Source: Devosia equisanguinis
Lineage (GTDB): Bacteria > Pseudomonadota > Alphaproteobacteria > Rhizobiales > Hyphomicrobiaceae
Direction: 5' to 3'
DNA length: 8,026 nucleotides
Assembly (NCBI GenBank): GCA_945901835.1
Contig: CAMDMH010000120.1
Coordinates: forward strand, 1-8,026
Shown here one piece after another: positions 1 through 6,041 of the stretch. The position numbers were made by a program, and so were the translations under genes. The notes under the pieces are model-generated. The model was not told the DNA's origin and did no database searches. It saw only the letters and a program-made list of their open reading frames with translations. The number at the start of each line of letters is the position of its first letter. Positions within the stretch are counted from its first letter, which is position 1.

Positions 1-433
1 CTGGCTCGAGACTGAGCCTTGGCCACCCTGGTTCTCGCGAATGGCGCTGATGTTCCAGAAGGAGGTCGCCGAGCGCATCGTGGCGGCTCCGGGCACCAAG
101 GCCTATGGCCGGCTGTCCGTGATTGCTCAATGGAGATGTGAGGCGGAAATCGCACTCACGCTCAACCCCTCGGCGTTCACGCCGCCGCCGAAGGTCGAAA
201 GCGCCGTCGTCGATTTCGTTCCGCGCAAGATCTTATCGCCGATGTGCGACGTCAAAGTGCTGGGGCGAGTGACAGGTGCCGCGTTCGGCCAACGACGGAA
301 AATGCTGCGTTCGACGCTGAAGAGCGTTACCCAGCGGCCGGAGCAGTTGCTCGAACAGCTAGGAATCGCCGGCGACCGAAGAGGTGAGACGCTCTCGGTC
401 GCGGAATTCGCCAGGATCGCGGCGGCGATCTAA
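1..433 (+). CDS. rsmA: RsmA, 16S rRNA (adenine1518/1519-N6)-dimethyltransferase, C-terminal part
   Basis: The gene is cut by the left edge. The frame is open from base 2 (WLETEPWPPWFSRMALMFQK) to the TAA at 431-433, so the ATG at 41 is an internal methionine, not the start. RsmA (KsgA) is a cytoplasmic S-adenosylmethionine enzyme that dimethylates two adjacent adenines near the 3' end of 16S rRNA during small-subunit maturation. What is seen is the end of the catalytic domain and the C-terminal helical domain: the FQKEVAERI segment, the family-typical AFTPPPKVESAVV stretch and the AAFGQRRKMLRSTLKS motif. The catalytic Rossmann part with the SAM and NLPY motifs lies outside the window. The gene converges on the TerC remnant, with 44 bp between the stop codons. 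The visible part shows no damage. Confidence 0.95.
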   Translation, partial: WLETEPWPPWFSRMALMFQKEVAERIVAAPGTKAYGRLSVIAQWRCEAEIALTLNPSAFTPPPKVESAVVDFVPRKILSPMCDVKVLGRVTGAAFGQRRKMLRSTLKSVTQRPEQLLEQLGIAGDRRGETLSVAEFARIAAAI

Positions 434-2557
434 ATCAGGAAGACCCAGATCGCCGCTCTTCCGGCCCAACGCGCCTGCTAAGCCGAAGGCTTCTTGGCGG
501 CTTCCGCCTCCCGCCGTTTCTGTGAGCGCCGATCGAGCATGTTGAGCGACTCGACCAGCACCGAAAACGCCATGGCCACATAGATGTAACCCTTGGGGAC
601 GTGAGCACCGAAGCCTTCTGCGATCAGAACCATGCCGATGGTCAACAGGAAGCCCAACGCCAGCATCACGATGGTCAGTTTGTTGTTGATGAAGTTCGCC
701 AGAGGCGTTGCCGCGCCTCTCCTCGACTCTACTGCTCGGCGCGTGTGTGAAGGCGTCGATCATCGGCACGACATCCTCGTCGTAGCCGACGTATTGCGCG
801 CGCGGAATCCATCCGTCCGTCGCCACTTGCGCATCACGCAGCGACGCCGGCGGCGGCTGCACGATGAACGGTGCATCGCCCCGCTTGGGTTGTAGATCGA
901 TAGAGAAGCGCTGCGTATCGAAGGGATAATTGCCCAGATCCGGCTCGAACACGAACCGCCCCGTCACCTTGTAGATCCGCATCGTCTCGGGATAGGCGTC
1001 GCTTTTGCCACCGCCGTGGATCACCTCGATCGTAATCTGACGCCCGTTGGTGCGCGGATCGAGATAGGCGTTGGTGAAGTCGATCTGCTCGATCGAAGTG
1101 CCGCCATCGCGCATCGAAAGATAGAACTCGGCAAAGAACGTCTTCTCGTTGTCCTCGACGCGATGGGCACGGATGAGGTCGATATCGGCATAGAGCGTTT
1201 CGATCGGCCTGAGGCTGCCGTCTGTCACCCGCACGAACTGCATCGGCGCGAGTTGCGTCCGCCCGAGGCCCCGCGGCTGGATGACGACGAACGGCGTGCG
1301 CACCGCAGCTCGCGCCTCCTGGTGGAACGACCAATTCTCGAAGCTGCCCTTGAACGAGCCGCGCCCCGCAGCAAAGCTCGTGTTCAGATCGCTCAGGATA
1401 GACCGGCGCAACGTTTCGATGTCGGCCGTAGTCTCCGCGCTGCGGGCGGCAGCGGCGACGAGTGCCACCATGTCGGCGTACTGCGCACCGATGCCGATGG
1501 CGCGCATGTTGGTACTCGACAACGGATTGGCCGGCTCGCCCTCCGGCCGCGCTTTGCATTCGCCCTTGGCCCACCCCGGTGCGGCCTCGACCTTTTTGCC
1601 TTCGAACACCCACGTCTCCGGACTGTCCTTGGAGATGAGCTTGCGTAGCCGGTCACTATCGGCCTCCGGCAACCGGTCCCACGCCAACTGGTAGATCGCG
1701 TTGGGATAGGACTTCGCGACATCCGGCGGCAGAGCATCGATCCGCCCTGCGAGAAAGACCGACGGTGCGCCGCCCGCTGACGACAGTGCCTTCATCAGTT
1801 CGCCGGCCCGCGCGTTGCCGAGCCCGAGCACGAGAAGATCCGGCCGCTTATCCCGGACTTCCGCGATGACCCGCTCGATCTCCAGACGCTCTAGTGGCGC
1901 GTTTCCTTTCGCGTCCAGGCGGACATCCGTTACGAGCCGCCCCTCGCCGAGCGAGCGCTTCAACCCATCGCCCATGGTGCTGCTGAAAACCGCGTCCTTG
2001 AGCCCGACGAACGCTGGCCGTTCCAGGCCCATCCGGCGGATGAACTGCACCATTACCGGCAACCGCTCGTCTTCCTGCGAGGCACGCGTCGTGAACACGC
2101 TAGGGAAGCGCTCGAAGATGCTGTTGACCGACAGATCCGACAGGAAAGGGATCGAGGTCGCGCTCAATTCCTTTTCGAGCGCGTAGAACGCTTCCTTGGC
2201 GCGGCCAGAATTGGAGATCCCGATCATGGCAACCGTCTGCGGATCGGAGAGTGCGGCGCGCAGGTTCGAGGTCGTCCGCTTGGGATCGCGCTCGTCGTCG
2301 TAGAACTTCAGAGCGATCTGCCGGCCCGCAATTCCTCCCTGCTTGTTGACGCGGTCCCGTTCCTGGCTCGCCAGTCGCGTAATCGCGGCGATGTCGCCGG
2401 GATCGAAACAAAGATCGCTACGCGAACTCGTGAAGATCGCGATCGACATCGGCGGCCGGCTGGCCGCGATCGCCTTGTCCTGTGCCGCCGCGCCGCGCGC
2501 CAACCCCAGCACCACGAACAAGACTGCCAATACACGCGCAATCGAAGGAAACACCAC
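359..2557 (-). CDS. Periplasmic-binding-protein / pentameric ligand-gated channel extracellular-domain fusion, pore domain missing
   Basis: A likely secreted sensor fused to a channel-type ligand-binding domain. With a GTG start at 2557 (GGGGG 6 bp upstream), residues 1-25 form a signal peptide ending GAAAQ. The in-frame ATG at 2614 is possible but lacks a ribosome site and would put an acidic stretch before the hydrophobic core. Residues ~36-425 resemble type-1 periplasmic binding proteins of the LivJ/Peripla_BP_6 group (VNKQGGIAGRQIALKFYDD, then MIGISNSGRAKEAF). Residues ~451-606 align by eye with the GLIC extracellular domain: strand pattern IDLIRAHRVEDNEKTFFAEF, the pro-loop signature NYPFDTQ at 543-549 without flanking cysteines, and a later GW at 582-583. 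Meaningful sequence stops at ~residue 612 (base ~721), just where strand 10 leads into the first pore helix. The last ~120 codons are out-of-frame TerC DNA and run antisense into rsmA, so that tail is not real protein. The gene therefore lacks its channel pore. The nitrilase gene lies 98 bp upstream on the same strand. Confidence 0.75.
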   Translation of the reverse strand: MVFPSIARVLAVLFVVLGLARGAAAQDKAIAASRPPMSIAIFTSSRSDLCFDPGDIAAITRLASQERDRVNKQGGIAGRQIALKFYDDERDPKRTTSNLRAALSDPQTVAMIGISNSGRAKEAFYALEKELSATSIPFLSDLSVNSIFERFPSVFTTRASQEDERLPVMVQFIRRMGLERPAFVGLKDAVFSSTMGDGLKRSLGEGRLVTDVRLDAKGNAPLERLEIERVIAEVRDKRPDLLVLGLGNARAGELMKALSSAGGAPSVFLAGRIDALPPDVAKSYPNAIYQLAWDRLPEADSDRLRKLISKDSPETWVFEGKKVEAAPGWAKGECKARPEGEPANPLSSTNMRAIGIGAQYADMVALVAAAARSAETTADIETLRRSILSDLNTSFAAGRGSFKGSFENWSFHQEARAAVRTPFVVIQPRGLGRTQLAPMQFVRVTDGSLRPIETLYADIDLIRAHRVEDNEKTFFAEFYLSMRDGGTSIEQIDFTNAYLDPRTNGRQITIEVIHGGGKSDAYPETMRIYKVTGRFVFEPDLGNYPFDTQRFSIDLQPKRGDAPFIVQPPPASLRDAQVATDGWIPRAQYVGYDEDVVPMIDAFTHAPSSRVEERRGNASGELHQQQTDHRDAGVGLPVDHRHGSDRRRLRCSRPQGLHLCGHGVFGAGRVAQHARSALTETAGGGSRQEAFGLAGALGRKSGDLGLPDLDRRRDPGEFRDRERLTSSVAGDS
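422..456. terminator. Possible bidirectional hairpin between rsmA and the TerC remnant
   Basis: A perfect 9-bp inverted repeat has arms GCGGCGATC (422-430) and GATCGCCGC (448-456) around a 17-nt loop. The left arm is the last three codons of rsmA and the loop begins with its stop codon. A second, overlapping 6-bp repeat (GGAAGA 438-443, TCTTCC 457-462) could form an alternative stem. The position between convergent genes suits a shared terminator. There is no following T-tract on either strand, so an intrinsic terminator is uncertain. Confidence 0.35.
478..720 (-). pseudogene. TerC-family membrane protein, 3' remnant lacking its start
   Basis: Reading leftwards, about 80 codons match the C-terminal end of TerC/YgdQ-type integral membrane proteins: ATPLANFINNKLTIVMLALG, then FLLTIGMVLIAEGFG, HVPKGYIYVAMAFSVLVESL and a basic tail ending KKPSA and TAG at 478-480. 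Two hydrophobic segments, the last two of the usual seven or so, are visible. Intact family members are about 230-250 residues or longer, so roughly two thirds is missing. Upstream of about 720 the frame no longer looks like TerC and meets a TGA at 760-762 with no convincing start. The GTG at 669 would give a 63-residue piece but has no obvious ribosome site. TerC proteins are linked to metal-ion (manganese, tellurite-associated) handling in the inner membrane; this remnant is probably not functional. The break coincides with the end of the neighbouring receptor-like gene. Confidence 0.8.
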
Positions 2558-2655
2558 GGCCGGCCCCCAAGCATCGGAGTTGTCTGGAGTGCAAGGAACC
2601 GCAAACCACGGCATTCAAATGGCAACGAGCAAAAGTCGCTGATGTGACGTGACTT

Positions 2656-3513
2656 TCAGGCCACGTTCCCGAGCCGCACCGGCTCCATGTCGCGCCCGAT
2701 CACCTTGTGTGCGGCAACCGGAATGTTGGCCCGGCATTGCGCGATGAACGCCGGATCGATCCGCGCGCAGGCAAAACCCTCGCCGTCGGAAACCTTGGAG
2801 ATCACATGCCCCCAGGGATCGGCGACCAGCGAATGCCCGTAGGTGAAACGCCGCTCATTACCGGGTGCGAGAAACGATCCACACTGGCCCGGCGCGACGA
2901 AGTATGTCTCCGTCTCGATCGCCCGCGCCCGGCAAAGAACTTCCCAATGGTCCTTGCCCGTCTGCAGCGTGAAAGACGACGGCAGCGCGATCACCTGCGC
3001 GCCCCTGGCCGCCAGCGCCTGGAACAGCTCGGGAAAGCGCAGGTCATAGCAGATGGCGCATCCGATCCGCAGCCCCTCGCAATCGTACGTCACGACCTCG
3101 CGGCCCGGTATGACGCCTGCACTTTCGCGATACGCAGTGCCGTCGGGCAGCGTGATGTCGAATAGATGGATCTTGCGGTAGACGGCGACTTCGCGACCGG
3201 CGCGATCGAACACAACGCTGGTGTTGTGGACCTTGCTCTCGCCCTTCGCGCGCTCGAGCACGGACCCCGAATGCACCCAGATCTTGTGCTTGGCCGCGAG
3301 TTCCTGCGCCGCCTCGTACGCAGCGCCGCCTGGAATACTATCACCGTTCGCGACCTTGTCGGCGGTCGTGCCACCCGCCCAGTTCCAGTGCTCCGGCAGA
3401 CAGACCCAGTCCGGCCCCTCGAAATCGACGGCCCGTTCGATCAATCCCCGCGCCTTCGCGATGTTGGCGGCGACGTCGCTGACCGAATTCATCTGGATGA
3501 CGGCGATTTTCAT
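2656..3513 (-). CDS. Carbon-nitrogen hydrolase, Nit1/Nit2-like amidase
   Basis: A complete 285-residue cytoplasmic enzyme of the nitrilase superfamily, which hydrolyses non-peptide C-N bonds through a Glu-Lys-Cys triad. The triad is visible: Glu41 in CLPEHW, Lys114 in YRKIHLFD and Cys155 in CAICYDLRFPEL. The supporting HWEVLCRARAIETETYFVAP segment at 189-208 is also present. The close fit to the Nit branch (VYRKIHLFD, ICYDLRFPEL) suggests removal of the amide from deaminated glutathione or a related omega-amidase repair reaction; the substrate is inferred, not shown. The ATG at 3513 is preceded by GAGG at about 10 bp. In many alphaproteobacteria a relative sits beside a glutaredoxin gene, which is not the case here. 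The stop lies 98 bp before the start of the receptor-like fusion gene, so the two might share a transcript. The gene appears intact. Confidence 0.92.
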   Translation of the reverse strand: MKIAVIQMNSVSDVAANIAKARGLIERAVDFEGPDWVCLPEHWNWAGGTTADKVANGDSIPGGAAYEAAQELAAKHKIWVHSGSVLERAKGESKVHNTSVVFDRAGREVAVYRKIHLFDITLPDGTAYRESAGVIPGREVVTYDCEGLRIGCAICYDLRFPELFQALAARGAQVIALPSSFTLQTGKDHWEVLCRARAIETETYFVAPGQCGSFLAPGNERRFTYGHSLVADPWGHVISKVSDGEGFACARIDPAFIAQCRANIPVAAHKVIGRDMEPVRLGNVA

Positions 3514-3547
3514 GGCAGCCTCGCATTCAGTGTTGCGAAGACTGTTC

Positions 3548-3612
3548 CTAGAGCATCATCCGACCTGACGGAATCGCATTCGCGATTCCCAAGTCCGATC
3601 AAGATGCTCTAG
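3548..3612. repeat. Rhizobial-type intergenic palindrome (nested cruciform)
   Basis: The outer arms CTAGAGCATC (3548-3557) and GATGCTCTAG (3603-3612) are perfect 10-bp complements. The inner arms GGAATCGC (3570-3577) and GCGATTCC (3582-3589) are perfect 8-bp complements around a 4-nt ATTC loop. The sequence between them is partly complementary (ATCCGAC opposite GTCCGAT). The TAGAGCAT border resembles the palindromic repeats dispersed between genes in Rhizobiales. It lies just upstream of the nitrilase start at 3513 and could affect the transcript or act as a REP-like element; function is not shown. Confidence 0.7.
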
Positions 3613-3622
3613 CATCGTAAGA

Positions 3623-3677
3623 CTAGAGCAGTTCCATCCGATCATTCGATCGCAATGGCGACCGCGTGTGATCGGAT
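3623..3677. repeat. Second, related intergenic inverted repeat
   Basis: CTAGAGCA at 3623-3630 repeats the border of the preceding palindrome. It is followed by a perfect 9-bp inverted repeat, ATCCGATCA (3636-3644) and TGATCGGAT (3669-3677), around a 24-nt loop. It looks like a diverged or partial copy of the same repeat class placed 10 bp from the first. The rest of 3613-3741 contains nothing else recognisable apart from the short palindrome GAGCATGCTC near 3700. Confidence 0.5.
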
Positions 3678-3741
3678 ACTTCTCCAGCACGACGCGTCGA
3701 GCATGCTCCAACCAACAGCCATCGAGACTGAAGCCTGCCCG

Positions 3742-3930
3742 TCAGAGCGCGCGAGCGCGGCGCTTGCGGGCGTTCTTTTTCTGCGGCCCAGCCTTCGCAC
3801 CGCCGTCTGCGTTCCGCTCATAGCGAATGCACGGCAGAATGATGATCTCGCAGGGCCCGCGCTGACCAGAACCGGCCACCGCACGCCGACAGCTCTTCCG
3901 CGGCACTTCGAACTTCAGAATGATACCCAT
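3742..3930 (-). CDS. Small basic conserved-type hypothetical protein (62 aa)
   Basis: No named family is assigned. The frame begins MGIILKFEVP, has a hydrophobic strand-like centre CEIIILPCIRYER (residues 27-39) and ends in a strongly basic tail, KKNARKRRARAL. I recall similar short proteins, with an MGII(L/V)KF opening, an IILPxIRxER centre and a lysine/arginine tail, annotated as hypothetical in Rhizobiales; this recollection supports the call and was not checked. The ATG at 3930 was chosen because the pattern starts there; upstream in-frame residues to 3981 look unlike the family. The ribosome site is weak (a GGAT/GGGT stretch). Cysteines lie at 14, 27 and 34. The tail would suit nucleic-acid or ribosome binding, but that is a guess. 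The gene stands alone, with 219 bp upstream. Confidence 0.55.
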   Translation of the reverse strand: MGIILKFEVPRKSCRRAVAGSGQRGPCEIIILPCIRYERNADGGAKAGPQKKNARKRRARAL

Positions 3931-4149
3931 GACCCGATCCAGGGGTTCCCGCTCGGCCGACGGACGATGCACTCCAGGCACGTACCGATCGGCGCGCGAC
4001 CACGATGGCCCCGCGAAGCAATACGACTACAGATCCATCTAAGAATTAGTGAAAGACGCCGCCCGACCGTTAAGGTTCCGTCGACTGCGATTGCAGCGCC
4101 ACACAGGAACCGTCACCTCTCGCGGCAAAGCCTTGTTATGTCGCGATTT
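3931..4149. other. Intergenic stretch, no gene recognised
   Basis: These 219 bp separate the small basic protein from DUF1491. Open frames here on either strand have no recognisable composition or family pattern. A locally AT-richer segment around 4030-4075 could carry the promoter of the small protein gene, but no convincing -35/-10 pair was found. Confidence 0.4.
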
Positions 4150-4482
4150 TCAATCGTCCAGAAAACTGCGTCCTTCGCGATCCTCGATCTCAACCACCCA
4201 GAGGTCGGGATCGTACTCGACCTGCCGCACCAGATAGGCCTCGGCCTCCGCGTCGGGCACACCCTGCGGATCGAGGTGGGGCGCCAACGCCGCGTCTTCG
4301 GCGATGACGTCGAAACTCGCAGGCCGAGGCCCGAACAGGCGCGCCCGCCCATCGAGCGTGGCGACCTTCACATAGAGCGCGCCGCGGTCGCCGTCGCCTC
4401 GTCGCATCACGAAGGCCGACGCGCCGCCTGCACTGCAGCGGCGCAGTAGCGCCTTCACCCGAAGCTCGGTTGCGATCCGCAT
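4150..4482 (-). CDS. DUF1491 family protein
   Basis: A 110-residue protein matching the DUF1491 pattern as remembered: an opening MRIATELRVKALLRRC, then ASAFVMRRGDGDRGALYVKV and LDGRARLFGP, and a C-terminal block VEYDPDLWVVEIEDREGRSF. The family is confined to alphaproteobacteria, has no known biochemical role, and is predicted soluble and cytoplasmic. The ATG at 4482 was chosen because the conserved pattern begins there. A GTG two codons earlier (4488), with GGGA 8 bp upstream, is a real alternative, and a longer version from 4518 is less likely. It lies 42 bp downstream of the peptidoglycan-binding gene on the same strand; the two are probably co-transcribed. Confidence 0.88.
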   Translation of the reverse strand: MRIATELRVKALLRRCSAGGASAFVMRRGDGDRGALYVKVATLDGRARLFGPRPASFDVIAEDAALAPHLDPQGVPDAEAEAYLVRQVEYDPDLWVVEIEDREGRSFLDD

Positions 4483-4524
4483 CGGCACGCGATTAGTCCC
4501 AATCCACCCGTGTGGCAACCATCG

Positions 4525-5163
4525 TCAGCCCGATCGTGACTTGAACGCGGCCATGCTGCGCTGGATCTGGAGGACCAGCTGCGCGGAAACACGTCCCGTC
4601 TGCGCCATCCCGTTCTCGCGCTCGAACGCGCGGATGCCCTGCGTGAACTCGACCGTCAACCGCCCCTCGACCTGCCCGACCGAATAACCGAGCGCCACCA
4701 GCTTTTGTCTGATGTCGCGGATCAGCTTGTCGGCCGCCGAACCCTGAACCACGCCTAAACCCTGTGCCGACGCCTGCGCCGCACGCCACGATGGCCCGAC
4801 GATCAAGTCCTGCACCAGCGCTTGCGTCGGCTCTCCCGTGATCGGCAGCGCCTGCGCCTGCTCGTAGGCGACGATGGCTGCATGAACCAGCGGACTGACC
4901 TTCCCGTCGAGCTGGCCGGGATAGAGATTCAAGTCCTTGAGCTCGCGCTGGATCACACGCACAGTGTCGGCCACCTGGTCCGCCGGGCGCGAAGCAGCGC
5001 CGCCGGCTGCCACCGTGGCAGCGTTCGCCCGGTGCGTCCGGGTCTCCGCGGTCTGCGCCGCGCCACCGACTGGCCGCGACTGGAACAGGAGGAGGTTGGC
5101 CAGCACGCTGGCACTCATGGCCACGAACAGCCAACCGTAGGTCTTGACCCGTTGTGGAGACAT
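4525..5163 (-). CDS. Membrane-anchored peptidoglycan-binding domain protein
   Basis: A 212-residue protein with a short cytoplasmic start (MSPQRVKTYG), one membrane segment at about 9-27 and a linker rich in Ala, Thr and Gly to about 62. Two peptidoglycan_binding_1-like repeats follow: residues 66-119 (VIQRELKDLNLYPGQLDGK, AAIVAYEQAQALPITGEPT) and 145-200 (IRQKLVALGYSVGQVEGRLT, GIRAFERENGMAQTGRVS). The three-helix repeat binds murein in other proteins, so the expected site is the periplasmic face of the inner membrane. No catalytic domain is present, so it probably tethers or positions something at the wall. The ATG at 5163 is supported by AGGAAG 6 bp upstream; the frame stays open to 5229 but that extension lacks a ribosome site and would precede the membrane segment with unrelated residues. 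A CtrA-type site lies about 85-100 bp upstream. DUF1491 follows. Confidence 0.88.
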   Translation of the reverse strand: MSPQRVKTYGWLFVAMSASVLANLLLFQSRPVGGAAQTAETRTHRANAATVAAGGAASRPADQVADTVRVIQRELKDLNLYPGQLDGKVSPLVHAAIVAYEQAQALPITGEPTQALVQDLIVGPSWRAAQASAQGLGVVQGSAADKLIRDIRQKLVALGYSVGQVEGRLTVEFTQGIRAFERENGMAQTGRVSAQLVLQIQRSMAAFKSRSG

Positions 5164-5247
5164 CTTGCGCTTCCTACTCGACACGCCCACGCAAGAGGCA
5201 TGACCTGCCCGCTTGCCAATCCGGCACACCCTTTATCCAAAGCTGCA

Positions 5248-5266
5248 GGTTAAAAATCCGTTAACC
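5248..5266. promoter_or_regulatory. CtrA-type binding site (TTAA-N7-TTAAC)
   Basis: TTAA at 5250-5253, seven bases, then TTAAC at 5261-5265 match the full CtrA consensus exactly. The site is also symmetric (GGTTAA at 5248-5253, TTAACC at 5261-5266), so it reads as a full site on both strands. It lies 85 bp upstream of the peptidoglycan-binding gene start and about 150 bp upstream of DUF5330. CtrA is the cell-cycle response regulator of alphaproteobacteria. Occupancy is inferred. Confidence 0.6.
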
Positions 5267-5370
5267 TCGAAGATCCGCGCACAGATAGATCCAATTTGAG
5301 CCGAGTTTTCCGGTCGATCTCGAATGAACCGTAAGCCAGATGCGCTAACGTTACCTCGGCGTTGAGATCC

Positions 5371-5400
5371 GCCCATACGATCGGAGCCCATGCGATCGAA
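5371..5400. repeat. Two-copy 15-bp tandem repeat before DUF5330
   Basis: GCCCATACGATCGGA (5371-5385) is followed directly by GCCCATGCGATCGAA (5386-5400), with two mismatches in fifteen. The pair ends two bases before the GGAGG ribosome site (5403-5407) of the DUF5330 gene, so it would lie in the mRNA leader or act as a tandem protein site. No function is known to me. Confidence 0.5.
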
Positions 5401-5414
5401 CCGGAGGAATTGCC

Positions 5415-5831
5415 ATGTCTCTGATCCGTGCCACGCTGATTCTGGGTGCAGCTGTAATGCTGCTCCCCGTCGATGAGAAAAAGCAGGCCGCATTCTCCGT
5501 CACCGCCACGAAAGCTGCGGCTGAAACCGCCACGTTCTGCGATCGCAACGTCCACACCTGCGGTGCCGGCCGTGAACTGTGGAGCTTGTTCCTTCACAAA
5601 GCCGAATACGGCATCGAACTCGGCGCCCGTCTCGTTCGCGAGCAATTCCTGCGCGCAGATTCGAGCGAACAGTCACCGTCGTCGGCTTCATCACAGCGCA
5701 TTGCGCCACATGCCACCGCCGCCGCGCCGTACCGCCACGAGACGCTGCCCAACCAGGCCTCCTACCAGAACGACCCGGCGCAGCCTCGCCGGTCCGCCTA
5801 CCCGATGGATCATCCTCCGCGCTGGCGCTGA
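5415..5831 (+). CDS. DUF5330 family protein
   Basis: A 138-residue protein starting with a hydrophobic segment (residues 3-18, IRATLILGAAVMLLP) and a DEKK turn, resembling DUF5330 proteins of Hyphomicrobiales. The conserved core is FCDRNVHTCGAGRELW at 41-56, with two cysteines (42 and 49) that could pair, followed by a helix HKAEYGIELGARLV. The tail from about 82 is low-complexity, rich in Ser, Ala, Pro, Gln and Arg. The N-terminal segment probably anchors or exports the protein, leaving the cysteine pair in the periplasm. The start has an excellent GGAGG at 5403-5407, 7 bp before the ATG. It is divergent from the peptidoglycan-binding gene and shares with it the intergenic region carrying the CtrA-type site. 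The biochemical role is unknown; a cell-envelope role is only suggested by the context. Confidence 0.85.
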   Translation: MSLIRATLILGAAVMLLPVDEKKQAAFSVTATKAAAETATFCDRNVHTCGAGRELWSLFLHKAEYGIELGARLVREQFLRADSSEQSPSSASSQRIAPHATAAAPYRHETLPNQASYQNDPAQPRRSAYPMDHPPRWR

Positions 5832-5983
5832 CCTCTGCGACGCTAAGCGCTTGTCAACTTCCGACCCTACCCTTGCGGATCGCTACTCTCGCACTCTATG
5901 TGGGGTGATACCGCCACCCTCCTGCGGCGGCGCACCGAGTGTTCCGGCTCAGACATTTGCTTCCCACTGCATGGTGGTAGCGG

Positions 5984-6041
5984 GCAAAAGTTAGAGCCAA
6001 GCGGAACACTAGTAACATCATGATTATAGTGTAACTTTTGC
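5984..6041. repeat. Perfect 10-bp inverted repeat around an AT-rich core
   Basis: GCAAAAGTTA (5984-5993) and TAACTTTTGC (6032-6041) are perfect complements separated by 38 bp. Inside lie a second inverted pair, ACACTA (6006-6011) and TAGTGT (6027-6032), and the palindrome ATCATGAT (6017-6024). The nested symmetry suggests a regulator site or a small mobile-element remnant. It lies 80-140 bp upstream of the sufE start. Confidence 0.6.

Noticed and set aside
478..669. 63-codon frame as an independent small membrane protein
   Set aside because: The TerC match continues upstream of the GTG at 669 to about 720, so it is a remnant, not a separate gene.
359..720. The last ~120 codons of the long minus-strand receptor frame as a true C-terminal domain
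   Set aside because: They are an out-of-frame reading of the TerC remnant and then antisense to the rsmA end; composition is Arg/Gly-rich with no hydrophobic pore helices.
834..1648. Long overlapping frames on both strands inside the receptor gene
   Set aside because: Shadows in GC-rich coding DNA; the receptor frame has the recognisable domains.
3655..4449. 264-codon plus-strand open frame
   Set aside because: It runs antisense to the small basic protein and DUF1491 and crosses their intergenic region; the sequence is Arg/Pro-rich with no family pattern.
5233..5645. Minus-strand frames antisense to the start of DUF5330
   Set aside because: DUF5330 has a strong ribosome site and a family pattern; the antisense frames have neither.
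5984..6041. Irr (ICE box) or IscR site upstream of sufE
   Set aside because: The arms GCAAAAGTTA/TAACTTTTGC do not match the TTAGAA-type Irr box or the IscR consensus I know.
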